Positions 1-5,823 of a DNA stretch of 9,427 nt are shown one piece after another (position 1 is the first letter of the stretch; each line of letters opens with the position of its first letter). Origin of the DNA: Candidatus Levyibacteriota bacterium (GTDB lineage Bacteria > Patescibacteriota > Microgenomatia > Levybacterales > UBA12049); contig JACPTT010000100.1 in assembly GCA_016192645.1 (NCBI GenBank), positions 1 to 9,427 on the forward strand, in the 5' to 3' direction. Position numbers and translations under genes: made by a program. The notes under the pieces were generated by a model. It did not search any database. It saw nothing but the letters and a program-made list of their open reading frames with translations, and had not been told where the DNA came from.

Positions 1-1
1 A

Positions 2-268
2 AAGATAGATAATCTATTTAAGACATCGAGAGAAAAAATTGAATTAGAAAAGGCTAATCTCAACCTAATTAGAGTTTTGGAGTATACGTTCACTCAACCC
101 TACATTACTGCATCTTTAGTGAATAGAAGGCTGAGGATACCACTAGCTACATGTAAGAGATATTTAGCAATCTTAGCAAAGAAACAAATTATTGACGATT
201 TGGGGATAGTTAAAAAAAGACGGGTGTATGCAAATATCCAACTCTTGCAAATTTTAAGAAACATATAA
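2..268 (+). CDS. Fic-family protein, C-terminal winged-helix end (5' partial)
   Basis: The frame is open from the left edge to the TAA at 266-268, giving 88 residues of a C-terminus. The visible part starts with a charged helix (about residues 1-25, rich in K, E and R) followed by a winged-helix-like segment: a FTQPYIT stretch, then L-x-I-P-x-A-T-C-K-R-Y as recognition helix, then a basic wing ending in RRVYANIQLLQIL. This pattern (FxxPxxT, a helix-turn-helix, then a 'krrvY-x-x-x-x-L-x-I-L' end) is what I know from the DNA-binding tail of many Fic/DOC AMP-transferase proteins. The catalytic HPFxxGNGR motif would lie upstream and is not in the window, so AMPylation activity cannot be judged. 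A TTG inside the frame (77-79) is unlikely to be the true start because coding sense continues upstream of it. Another winged-helix protein remains possible. Confidence 0.7.
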   Translation, partial: KIDNLFKTSREKIELEKANLNLIRVLEYTFTQPYITASLVNRRLRIPLATCKRYLAILAKKQIIDDLGIVKKRRVYANIQLLQILRNI

Positions 269-300
269 GGGTCAATGCCGGGAGCTTTTTTGTGGAGATT

Positions 301-460
301 TTAATTAACCTCTTCGGTCAAAAGCGTAAAAAAAGAGCGCATAACAATTTGCGGCACGCGCAAGACTACGAAGAACGATTTATAAAATATTCGCACTAAG
401 CCTTCTTCCACCTCTAAATTTTCAAGTTCTTCAAAGTTAATCCTTGGCCATTCATCAATA
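301..460 (-). pseudogene. possible gene remnant, 52 sense codons
   Basis: On the minus strand a frame is open from 460 to a TAA at 301-303, directly behind an in-frame TAG at 463-465. Its translation (begins FIDEWPRINFEELEN, ends MRSFFTLLTEEVN) has protein-like composition: an acidic N-terminal half and a hydrophobic, basic C-terminal half. There is no ATG near its beginning; only an internal GTG could start it, giving about 36 residues. The stop that closes it upstream lies at the edge of a hairpin (464-487), so a gene broken by insertion of the repeat is conceivable. I do not recognise the family. It could equally be a chance frame. Confidence 0.22.
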
Positions 461-463
461 AAC

Positions 464-555
464 TACCATGGACTTTAGCCCATGGTATTCCCGCCAGCCG
501 GCGGGAAAAGTTTGTTTCTCGTTCTCATCCACGCGATGAATCGCGTGGTATTCCC
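464..555. repeat. cluster of three consecutive palindromes (REP-like)
   Basis: Three hairpins follow one another. (1) TACCATGG at 464-471 pairs with CCATGGTA at 480-487 around an 8-base loop. (2) TTCCCGCC at 488-495 pairs with GGCGGGAA at 500-507 around AGCC. (3) CCACGCGAT at 529-537 pairs with ATCGCGTGG at 540-548 around two bases. The first and third are each followed by the same ten bases, TGGTATTCCC (483-492 and 546-555), so the block looks like two copies of one hairpin-plus-flank unit with diverged stems. Similar palindromes occur elsewhere in the window (4609-4624, 7170-7179). REP elements mobilised in trans by a REP-associated tyrosine transposase are a possible explanation; no such gene is visible here. 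Confidence 0.7.
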
Positions 556-595
556 ACTCGAAATAAGCGGCGCTTGCAAATAATTCATATAAAAC

Positions 596-650
596 TACTA
601 AATCAACATTATAAATTTTTGTCTGTATGGCTTAATACAGATATTTAGTA
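596..650. other. nested inverted repeats downstream of the Crp-type gene
   Basis: An inner hairpin, TCTGTAT (622-628) with ATACAGA (635-641), is enclosed by an outer pair, TACTAAAT (596-603) with ATTTAGTA (643-650). It lies 19 bases beyond the stop of the minus-strand Crp-type gene. Read on the minus strand the outer stem is followed by GTTTTAT, a weak U-tract, so a poor intrinsic terminator is possible. No classical U-run follows either hairpin. The rest of the 269-668 gap holds the palindrome cluster and the possible remnant; I see no RNA gene in it. Confidence 0.4.
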
Positions 651-668
651 ATGGGGACTACAGATGGG

Positions 669-1370
669 CTAGCGCTCGATGAGGGCTTGTTCGTTGAGTT
701 TTTTCAAGTCCAGAATCGTAATTTTTCCCCGCTCAACCTTGAGTATTTTTTCCTTTTGCAAACGATTCAAAGCCACAGTTGCGGTTTCCCGAAAAGATCC
801 GACAAATTCGGCAATGCGTTGATGAGTTAAGGGGAGAGGAATAATAACCTTTTTGTTCTTTTGAATTCTAAAACGCCTGGCGCAGTCGGCTAAAAAATTT
901 GCCACCCTTGCCGTTGCGTCGGTTAAAATAAAGCCTTCGAGCTTTCGCTCGGTATAATTTAGCCTTTCAATAAAAACATGCAGGAGATCAACAAGATATT
1001 CTGGATGCTCAAGCACAAGATCAAGATACTCTTTTCTTGACATGGTGATAATCTCGCTATCGGTGATTGCCTCGGCGTTATGGCGGAGTCTCTCATCCTG
1101 CGATGTCAGCGCCCGCACTCCCAAGATGCTTCCCGGTCCGTATAGATAAATAACGGTATCTTTTCCTTCCTCAGACATTCGATATAACTTCACAAAGCCC
1201 TCCTTAACAAAGTAAATGCGATCGGGCTGGTCGCCTTGGTAAAAAATGATGTTGCCTTTTTTGATGTTCAAAGGAGGTCTTTTGGCGTATTTTTGGAAAA
1301 AAGAGGTAAAATCAGGTTGCTGCCAAATCTTCTCAAGACGAGTTTTTAATTTTTGTTTATCCGCATCCAC
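669..1370 (-). CDS. Crp/Fnr-family transcription regulator
   Basis: This gene encodes 233 residues, the normal size for a Crp/Fnr protein. Residues about 25-140 form the cyclic-nucleotide-binding-type beta barrel (GNIIFYQGDQPDRIYFVKEG, then GPGSILGV). Residues about 140-165 fit the dimerisation helix. Residues about 181-210 are the helix-turn-helix (LTHQRIAEFVGSFRETATVA), followed by a short wing. The E. coli CRP cAMP-binding signature (GELxLF...ERSA) is replaced by GSILGVRAL...ERLRHNA, so canonical cAMP binding is doubtful. The N-terminus lacks the cysteine cluster of FNR, so an oxygen-sensing iron-sulfur centre is not expected. The ligand is therefore unknown. The start is a GTG (1368-1370); a TGA closes the frame shortly upstream, and no Shine-Dalgarno sequence precedes it. 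A TATAAT box six bases upstream suggests a leaderless mRNA. It probably acts as a DNA-binding activator or repressor in the cytoplasm. Confidence 0.88.
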   Translation of the reverse strand: MDADKQKLKTRLEKIWQQPDFTSFFQKYAKRPPLNIKKGNIIFYQGDQPDRIYFVKEGFVKLYRMSEEGKDTVIYLYGPGSILGVRALTSQDERLRHNAEAITDSEIITMSRKEYLDLVLEHPEYLVDLLHVFIERLNYTERKLEGFILTDATARVANFLADCARRFRIQKNKKVIIPLPLTHQRIAEFVGSFRETATVALNRLQKEKILKVERGKITILDLKKLNEQALIER

Positions 1371-1376
1371 AGCCGC

Positions 1377-1385
1377 ATTATATCA
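1377..1385 (-). promoter_or_regulatory. extended -10 box of the Crp-type gene, predicting a leaderless mRNA
   Basis: On the minus strand TATAAT (1377-1382) is preceded by TG and one base (TGATATAAT), a consensus extended -10 element. Only six bases separate it from the GTG start, so transcription should begin at or next to the start codon. No good -35 box is visible 16-18 bases upstream, which an extended -10 promoter does not need. Confidence 0.6.
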
Positions 1386-1422
1386 TGGAATGCTAAGGGT
1401 TTGGATTTGGCGGGAAGATTAG

Positions 1423-1686
1423 TTAAGAATCGTTACCCTCTGTTTCGTTCTGTTCCCGAACCCTTTGGCATCGGGCAAGAAAATCCAGCATGTATTGGCG
1501 CAGTTGGCTTTCCAATGTTGGGGTAAGTGGACCAAAAGGGCCATGTGGCGGAATAGTCATTGTTTCTCCGGTAACAGGTTCGTCGCGATTCGAAACTCCA
1601 AAAAAAGCTTTTACGTCTTGAATGGTCGTTACTTCTTCAGGAAGGCGGAATTCAGGATTTTCTTCTCTGAATTCAGGTGATCTCAT
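1423..1686 (-). CDS. hypothetical protein, 87 residues
   Basis: I do not recognise this protein. It is acidic and proline-rich, with no signal peptide or membrane segment. The N-terminus has a short internal repeat (PEFREENPEFR), mirrored in the DNA by a doubled GAATTCAGG. The middle is proline- and glycine-rich (IPPHGPFGPLTPT), and the C-terminal third (about residues 58-82) should be an amphipathic helix. The gene is credible because the ATG at 1684-1686 has a strong Shine-Dalgarno sequence, AAAGGAGGT at 1690-1698, and an extended -10 box at 1716-1721. It lies 52 bases upstream of the Crp-type gene on the same strand, so read-through into that gene is possible, although that gene has its own -10 box. 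Confidence 0.65.
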   Translation of the reverse strand: MRSPEFREENPEFRLPEEVTTIQDVKAFFGVSNRDEPVTGETMTIPPHGPFGPLTPTLESQLRQYMLDFLARCQRVREQNETEGNDS

Positions 1687-1715
1687 TTTACCTCCTTTAC
1701 ATGATCTCTTCCATG

Positions 1716-1724
1716 ATTATACCA
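1716..1724 (-). promoter_or_regulatory. extended -10 box of the 87-residue gene
   Basis: TATAAT on the minus strand (1716-1721) is preceded by TGG, giving TGGTATAAT. A transcript would start near 1709 and carry a leader of about 22 bases containing the Shine-Dalgarno sequence. No convincing -35 box is seen. Confidence 0.55.
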
Positions 1725-1832
1725 CAACAACACCTTCGTTTACGCCCTCGGGAGGGTTCTCGATGGATAGGGTTTGGTCCGCCCTCGTGAGATCTCCAAG
1801 CGAATCGGATTGAATCGAAAAACCCAACCGAT

Positions 1833-1979
1833 TTAGGAGTCTATTGGGGCGAGGATGAGTTTGTTTTTCTCGATTTTGAGCTTGAGTTTATGTCGTTCTC
1901 TAAGACCTGCGAGTTTCAAAACGGCTTGGGGAAGAACAATGCCGTAAGAATTCCCAATCCTTACAATCTTTCTTTCCAA
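1833..1979 (-). CDS. AbrB/MazE/SpoVT-like DNA-binding protein, 48 residues
   Basis: Translation from a TTG at 1977-1979 gives 48 residues, starting MERKIVRIGNSYGIVLPQAV and ending LILAPIDS. The motif R-I-G-N-S-x-G-I-x-L-P, then a short helix (VLKLAGL), then the K-L-x-L-K-I-x-x-N-K-L-I-L strands is the swapped-hairpin AbrB fold, which dimerises to bind DNA. The start is fixed by an almost complete Shine-Dalgarno match, AAAGGAGGTGAT at 1985-1996, and by a TAA two codons upstream in frame. Such proteins act as transition-state regulators or as antitoxins. No toxin gene of MazF, PIN or RelE type is seen next to it: the following 146 bases to the next gene hold no convincing frame. A self-controlling operator is suggested by the palindrome across its promoter. 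The gene is easily missed because it is short and starts with TTG. Confidence 0.85.
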   Translation of the reverse strand: MERKIVRIGNSYGIVLPQAVLKLAGLRERHKLKLKIEKNKLILAPIDS

Positions 1980-2007
1980 ATCTTATCACCTCCTTTGTCC
2001 CGTCTTG

Positions 2008-2048
2008 TTTCGTAATAACATTGTAATTACGAAAAGAGGGAGAGTCAA
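2008..2048 (-). promoter_or_regulatory. promoter and palindromic operator of the AbrB-like gene
   Basis: On the minus strand TTGACT (2043-2048) is followed after 17 bases by TACAAT (2020-2025), a near-consensus sigma-70 promoter. The -10 box lies inside a near-perfect 27-base dyad, 2008-2034, with arms TTTCGTAATAACA and TGTAATTACGAAA around one central base and a single mismatch. A dimeric regulator bound there would block polymerase, so autoregulation by the AbrB-like product is the simplest reading, though another regulator cannot be excluded. The leader would be about 34 bases and includes the Shine-Dalgarno sequence. Confidence 0.68.
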
Positions 2049-2122
2049 GAGAGAAGAGAGGATTTCTTGGAAAATCATTCTAAAGTCTATTATTATGGAG
2101 GAGCGTACTTTGGGTAGAGTTT

Positions 2123-2848
2123 CTAGGAAATGATTTCTGTTAGGGGATAAATCAACTTATAGGTTTTTTGGGCAAGACGTGCGCCTGCTGCTACGAATTC
2201 CGGAACACAGGACGAAGTTGATTTGGATGGGTTTGAGGCTAAAGAGGGCCGAAGCATATCTACTATATGATCGACAAGAATGAATCCTGAAGGGTCTTGT
2301 TCTAATAATTTGGCAAATCTCTCTCTCATTCGTCGAGCTCCCAGGAACATATTTATTTGTCGATCTAATGCTAAGCCTTCAGTAGTTAGAGCTTCCGCTA
2401 CTTTATCTGCAAAATCAAGATGATTTGCAATGGTTTTAGTTGCCTGTTCTGATGTTTCCCCAATAGCTTTTTCTGCTATTTCTATGACTCCGGTTGTTGA
2501 AGAAATTCCCGTTAAATAATCATAGAATAGGCTGAAGGCATAAGGATTATTAGGGGGCTCAGACATAAAAGCAATTGGTATCTCTGACAGCTTACGCTGA
2601 AGAAAAAGAGCACAAAGCAAAGGTCTCGAGGGGTATTTATGACTTTCTTGATAAATTTTGTCCCGAAAATCCATGAGTTTTGTCCGAGTAGTTTCTTCAC
2701 TGCTTTGAAGGTCTTGAATAGTAGCGTTTTCTATTAGTTGAAGTTGTTGAACCCCTTCATTAATAAATCTTCTTTCTGGTTTGAGTAGAGCCGCCAGTTG
2801 TATTCTGTATGCCGTTAATTTTGCTATTGATAATTCGCGATCTTTCAT
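2123..2848 (-). CDS. hypothetical helical protein, 241 residues
   Basis: I do not recognise this family. The product is predicted cytoplasmic: it has no signal peptide and no clear membrane helix, and is mostly helical with many K, E, Q and R. The first about 75 residues read as long helices (ELSIAKLTAYRIQLAALL, then VQQLQLIENATIQDLQ), a middle segment about 100-135 is richer in aromatic residues and glycine (NPYAFSLFYDYLTGIS), and the rest is again helical with a basic stretch (LGARRMRERF). No catalytic motif stands out. The start ATG at 2846-2848 has no Shine-Dalgarno sequence; a TAAAAT 17 bases upstream could be a weak -10 box. It is transcribed away from the S1-radA operon across a 183-base divergent gap. 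Confidence 0.6.
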   Translation of the reverse strand: MKDRELSIAKLTAYRIQLAALLKPERRFINEGVQQLQLIENATIQDLQSSEETTRTKLMDFRDKIYQESHKYPSRPLLCALFLQRKLSEIPIAFMSEPPNNPYAFSLFYDYLTGISSTTGVIEIAEKAIGETSEQATKTIANHLDFADKVAEALTTEGLALDRQINMFLGARRMRERFAKLLEQDPSGFILVDHIVDMLRPSLASNPSKSTSSCVPEFVAAGARLAQKTYKLIYPLTEIIS

Positions 2849-2947
2849 TGAATTAAAGTGAGAGTATTTTACTTAGATAAGAGCGAAAAAGCAAGCCGAT
2901 GGCGCTACATAGCTGAATTTAACTCCTGGGGTGGGGTTATTTCGCGA

Positions 2948-2976
2948 TTGCGGAAGATTTCCCAAAGTGGTATACT
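2948..2976 (+). promoter_or_regulatory. promoter of the S1-radA operon
   Basis: TTGCGG (2948-2953), a 17-base spacer and TATACT (2971-2976) preceded by TGG make an extended -10 promoter. Transcription would start near 2983, giving a leader of about 49 bases that carries a palindrome (2990-3008) and a Shine-Dalgarno sequence at 3018-3025. Confidence 0.6.
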
Positions 2977-2989
2977 TTAGATATCCTGA

Positions 2990-3008
2990 ACCTCGATTAA
3001 ATCGGGGT
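2990..3008. repeat. GATT-x-AATC palindrome in the S1 leader
   Basis: CCTCGATT (2991-2998), one base, AATCGGGG (3000-3007), with an extra A-T pair outside. One pair is a G-T wobble. In the mRNA it is a hairpin between the promoter and the ribosome binding site. It belongs to the same palindrome type as 3057-3075 and 7508-7524. Confidence 0.65.
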
Positions 3009-3031
3009 AAAAAGAAAGGTGGAGGAAATGA

Positions 3032-4207
3032 GTGGGGATAGCAAAATCAAAAATCAAATCCGATTTAATCGGATTCAACAAAAAACAATTAACACTTAAC
3101 TCTTCAAAACAGGCTTCTTCGACCCGTTCGAAGAGCTCAGGGTCTTCTTCGATGGAGGAGCTTTTGAAGAAACAGCAGGGCAAAATCCGCGGTCTTCACA
3201 AAGGTGATGCGATTAAAGGCAGAATTACCAAACTTACCCCGTCTGAAATTTTAATCGATATTAACGCAAAGACCGATGCGGTGGTGTTGGAGAAAGACAA
3301 AAGAAATCTTCGCAATTTACTTTCTTTACTTTCGGTCGGAGATGAGGTTTTAGCAAGCGTTTTGAATCCGGAATCAGACATGGGTTATCCGGTTGTCTCG
3401 CTTCGCCGGTTTTTAGCGGACACAACTTGGAAGAAGCTTGACGAGCTTAAAAAATCGCAAGAACAGTTCGATGTTGTTGTTGATAATATAACCCGAGGAG
3501 GCTATCTGGTCAGCACCAAAGAAGGGATTTCCGGTTTTTTGCCCAACTCGCAAAGTTTATTAACCTCCCAAAATCCTCTGGGCAGCACAATCTCTGCTTT
3601 TATTTTAGAGGTGGACCGCCTGACCCAAAAAGTGATTTTCTCGCAAAAACCAGCTGTCAGCAGTGAGGAGTTTGAAAAAGCAGTTAAAAAACTTAAACCG
3701 GGACAAAAAATTCAAGCCGCTATTTCTACTATTGCCCCTTTTGGCATATTTGTTTCTTTTCCATCTGCAGATGGAAAATCTTTGGATGGACTGGTTCATA
3801 TTTCTGAAATTTCTTGGGATAAAGTCGAGAACATAGCGGGTTTGTTTAATGTCTCGGACAACATTGAGACAGTGATAATTGGCATAGACCGCCAAGCCAA
3901 ACGACTGGAGTTATCAATAAAACGATTAACCGAAAGCCCCTTTGAACAGAAGCTAAAAGAGATAAAGACCGAAGAGAAGTTAAGCGGAAAAGTCGCCCGA
4001 GTTCTTTCTTCGGGAGTTATTATAGAATTTGATAGCGCTTTGGGTTTGGGAGGAGTGGAAGGATTTATAAGAAGGGAAAAAATTCCTCCCAATGTTAAAT
4101 TTGAAGTTGGAGATAGAGTTGTGGCAACGGTTTCTGAAGTTAATGTCAAAAGACAGAGGATTGTTCTTGTCCCAGTACTTAAAGAAAAACCAATAGGCTA
4201 TAGATAA
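3032..4207 (+). CDS. rpsA: S1-domain RNA-binding protein (ribosomal protein S1-like)
   Basis: The 391-residue product has four S1-type OB-fold repeats: about residues 55-126 (GLHKGDAIKGRIT...VVSLRR), 144-207 (more divergent), 222-298 (LKPGQKIQAAIS..PFGIFVSF...GLVHISEIS) and 316-385 (LSGKVARVLSSGVIIEF). Repeat 3 is closest to consensus. S1 binds single-stranded mRNA on the 30S ribosome; four repeats match the shorter S1 proteins of non-proteobacteria rather than the six of E. coli. Residues 1-40 are low-complexity, Lys- then Ser-rich, and coded largely by palindromic repeats. The GTG start at 3032 is chosen because GGAGG at 3021-3025 is six bases away. An ATG at 3028 is too close and reads only 23 codons, and ATG 3152 (residue 41, MEELLKK) would give just the folded part. 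It forms an operon with radA, 3 bases downstream. Confidence 0.85.
   Translation: MGIAKSKIKSDLIGFNKKQLTLNSSKQASSTRSKSSGSSSMEELLKKQQGKIRGLHKGDAIKGRITKLTPSEILIDINAKTDAVVLEKDKRNLRNLLSLLSVGDEVLASVLNPESDMGYPVVSLRRFLADTTWKKLDELKKSQEQFDVVVDNITRGGYLVSTKEGISGFLPNSQSLLTSQNPLGSTISAFILEVDRLTQKVIFSQKPAVSSEEFEKAVKKLKPGQKIQAAISTIAPFGIFVSFPSADGKSLDGLVHISEISWDKVENIAGLFNVSDNIETVIIGIDRQAKRLELSIKRLTESPFEQKLKEIKTEEKLSGKVARVLSSGVIIEFDSALGLGGVEGFIRREKIPPNVKFEVGDRVVATVSEVNVKRQRIVLVPVLKEKPIGYR
3057..3152. repeat. palindromic repeats coding the S1 N-terminal tail
   Basis: AATCCGATT (3057-3065), one T, AATCGGATT (3067-3075) is a perfect 19-base palindrome read in frame. Downstream, CTTCGA (3117-3122) pairs with TCGAAG (3128-3133), and CTTCTTCGA is repeated directly at 3114-3122 and 3144-3152. 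Together they code most of residues 9-40, including the serine-rich stretch just before the conserved S1 part. They lie entirely before the first S1 domain. Confidence 0.6.
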
Positions 4208-4210
4208 CTT

Positions 4211-5668
4211 ATGAAATCTTCGATTTCATTCGTTTGTCAGGAATGCGGGTATGAGTCGGTGCAGTGGCTTGGGAAGTGCCCGGAATGCGGCAACTGGAAC
4301 AGCCTCAAAGAAATATCAAATATCATCGGTTCGGCAGGTTCAGGAAAAATCAAAAGAGAAAGAGAGCGAGTCATTGTTGATTTGCGGCCAAAACCCCTTT
4401 CGGAAGTTCATTACGAAGAAAAAAATAGGATTAAAACGGGATTTTCGGAGGTGGATGGTGTTTTGGGCGGAGGAATAGTGCCGGGGTCGGTAATTCTTTT
4501 GGCAGGAGATCCGGGAATCGGCAAGTCGACACTACTCTTGCAGATTGCGTTGAAAATTGCTCAGGGTCCTGTCGCGGGTTTCCCTCCCGCCAGTGCTCCG
4601 CTAGTCTCTCCGCCTGCTGGCGGAACCGAACGCGTGCGCGCTGTCGGGAGCCCTTCCACCCGCACCACCCTTCGCAATAACCATATTTTGTATATTTCTG
4701 GGGAGGAATCGGAAGAGCAAATAAAACTTCGGGCAAATCGTCTCAATTCCCAAAAAAATGAAAACTTTCTTTTATTATCAATAAACAATACCGATGCGGT
4801 AGTTTCGGTTATTGAAAATATGGTCATTAAAAATATAAAACCCTCGCTTGTTATTATCGACTCAATTCAAACAATGGAGTCGGAAAATCTTGAAGGGCTT
4901 TCCGGAACACTCGGACAAGTTCGTTACAGCGCATCTTTATTTATCAAACTAGCAAAAACATTAGGAATTCCAATTATTCTTGTCGGCCATGTTACCAAAG
5001 AGGGAATGGTGGCAGGACCAATGATTCTGTCGCACATGGTTGATGTGGTCTTATTTTTGGAAGGAGAAAAAACAACGCAGACCCGAATCTTACGGGGTTT
5101 AAAAAACAGATTTGGGCCAATTGATGAGGTTGGTGTTTTTGTGATGGAAGGGGAGGGGATGAATGAAGTTAGAAATGCCGAGCAGTTTTTCTTAACTCAA
5201 AGGCAGAACAAAGCTTCGGGTTCGGTACTGGTGGTTACGCTTGAGGGAACGCGGGCATTTCTGGTTGAGCTTCAGGCTCTTACTGTTTTTTCAAAACTTC
5301 CATACCCTCGGCGCATCGCAACAGGAGTTGATTCCCGGCGGCTTGAGCTTTTGCTGGCTGTACTTCAAAAACACTGCCGTCTTCCTCTTGAAACAATGGA
5401 TGTCTTTGTTAATGCGGCGGGAGGACTTAGAATTTCCGACACGGCTTCGGATCTTGGAATTTGTCTGGCAATTTTTTCGAGTCTTAAGAATATGCCTCTT
5501 GCAAACACAGTTGCAATATCAGAAGTTGGCCTTTTGGGAGAGCTTCGAAGCGTTGGGCTTTTGGATAAAAGAATAAAAGAAGCAAAGAAGTTGGGATTTA
5601 AAAATATTATAAGTTCCCGAACGCACAGATATTTAAATGAAGCAATAGGAGAGTTAACTAAACAGTAG
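4211..5668 (+). CDS. radA: DNA repair protein RadA (Sms)
   Basis: The 485-residue product is a RadA/Sms ATPase that drives branch migration in homologous recombination with RecA. Visible parts: an N-terminal zinc finger with C9, C12, C23 and C26; Walker A GDPGIGKST at 99-107; ISGEESEEQ at 162-170; Walker B LVIIDSIQT at 213-221; the RadA-specific KNRFG at 298-302; and a Lon-like C-terminal domain from about 330 to 480 (VNAAGGLRISD, ISEVGLLGELRSV). The usual length is about 450-460, and the excess is explained by a proline-, glycine- and serine-rich insert at residues 119-157 between Walker A and the ISGEES strand. Its ATG lies 3 bases after the S1 stop with no Shine-Dalgarno sequence, so translation is probably coupled to S1. 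The PIN-TRAM gene follows after 155 bases, recalling the Firmicutes radA-disA-yacL order. Confidence 0.95.
   Translation: MKSSISFVCQECGYESVQWLGKCPECGNWNSLKEISNIIGSAGSGKIKRERERVIVDLRPKPLSEVHYEEKNRIKTGFSEVDGVLGGGIVPGSVILLAGDPGIGKSTLLLQIALKIAQGPVAGFPPASAPLVSPPAGGTERVRAVGSPSTRTTLRNNHILYISGEESEEQIKLRANRLNSQKNENFLLLSINNTDAVVSVIENMVIKNIKPSLVIIDSIQTMESENLEGLSGTLGQVRYSASLFIKLAKTLGIPIILVGHVTKEGMVAGPMILSHMVDVVLFLEGEKTTQTRILRGLKNRFGPIDEVGVFVMEGEGMNEVRNAEQFFLTQRQNKASGSVLVVTLEGTRAFLVELQALTVFSKLPYPRRIATGVDSRRLELLLAVLQKHCRLPLETMDVFVNAAGGLRISDTASDLGICLAIFSSLKNMPLANTVAISEVGLLGELRSVGLLDKRIKEAKKLGFKNIISSRTHRYLNEAIGELTKQ
4565..4675. repeat. GC-rich palindromic insert inside radA
   Basis: This stretch is markedly richer in G and C than the surrounding gene and codes RadA residues 119-155, which ordinary RadA proteins lack. 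It contains TCCGCC (4609-4614) pairing with GGCGGA (4619-4624), and a wider pair CCGCCAG (4587-4593) with CTGGCGG (4617-4623). The core CCGCC...GGCGG is shared with the intergenic palindrome at 488-507. The reading frame is kept through it. Confidence 0.65.
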
Positions 5669-5671
5669 TTA

Positions 5672-5793
5672 GAATTTTTGAAATGAGAAGTGAGATGTTT
5701 TTGATTTTGAACCACGTTTGGCATGATGAATCCTTGACTTCTTGAATTCAAGATGTCAAGATTTCAAAAGCGTCAAGATCAAAAATATCAAGA
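5672..5793. repeat. repeat-rich spacer between radA and the PIN-TRAM gene
   Basis: The spacer has GAATTTTTGA (5672-5681) then purine-rich GAGAAGTGAGATG, and further GAATCCTTGACTTC (5728-5741), closely resembling the block after rho at 9054-9100. It also holds a perfect 14-base palindrome TCTTGAATTCAAGA (5740-5753) and four TCAAGA copies starting at 5748, 5756, 5773 and 5788. I see no terminator and no clear promoter in it, so co-transcription of the PIN-TRAM gene with radA is possible. Confidence 0.5.
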
Positions 5794-5823
5794 ATATCCA
5801 ACTTCAATAGTTCTAAATAATAT

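Noticed and set aside
464..555. CRISPR-like array
   Set aside because: Stems differ between units, there are only two units, and spacing and spacers do not fit a CRISPR array.
1465..1813. Plus-strand frames opposite the 87-residue gene
   Set aside because: They lack ribosome binding sites and sensible composition; the minus strand has a strong Shine-Dalgarno sequence and a -10 box.
1833..1979. Toxin-antitoxin module around the AbrB-like gene
   Set aside because: No MazF-, PIN-, RelE- or HicA-like toxin frame is found directly up- or downstream on either strand.
4431..4736. Minus-strand frame across the radA insert
   Set aside because: It exists only because of the GC-rich insert; the opposite strand is unmistakable RadA.
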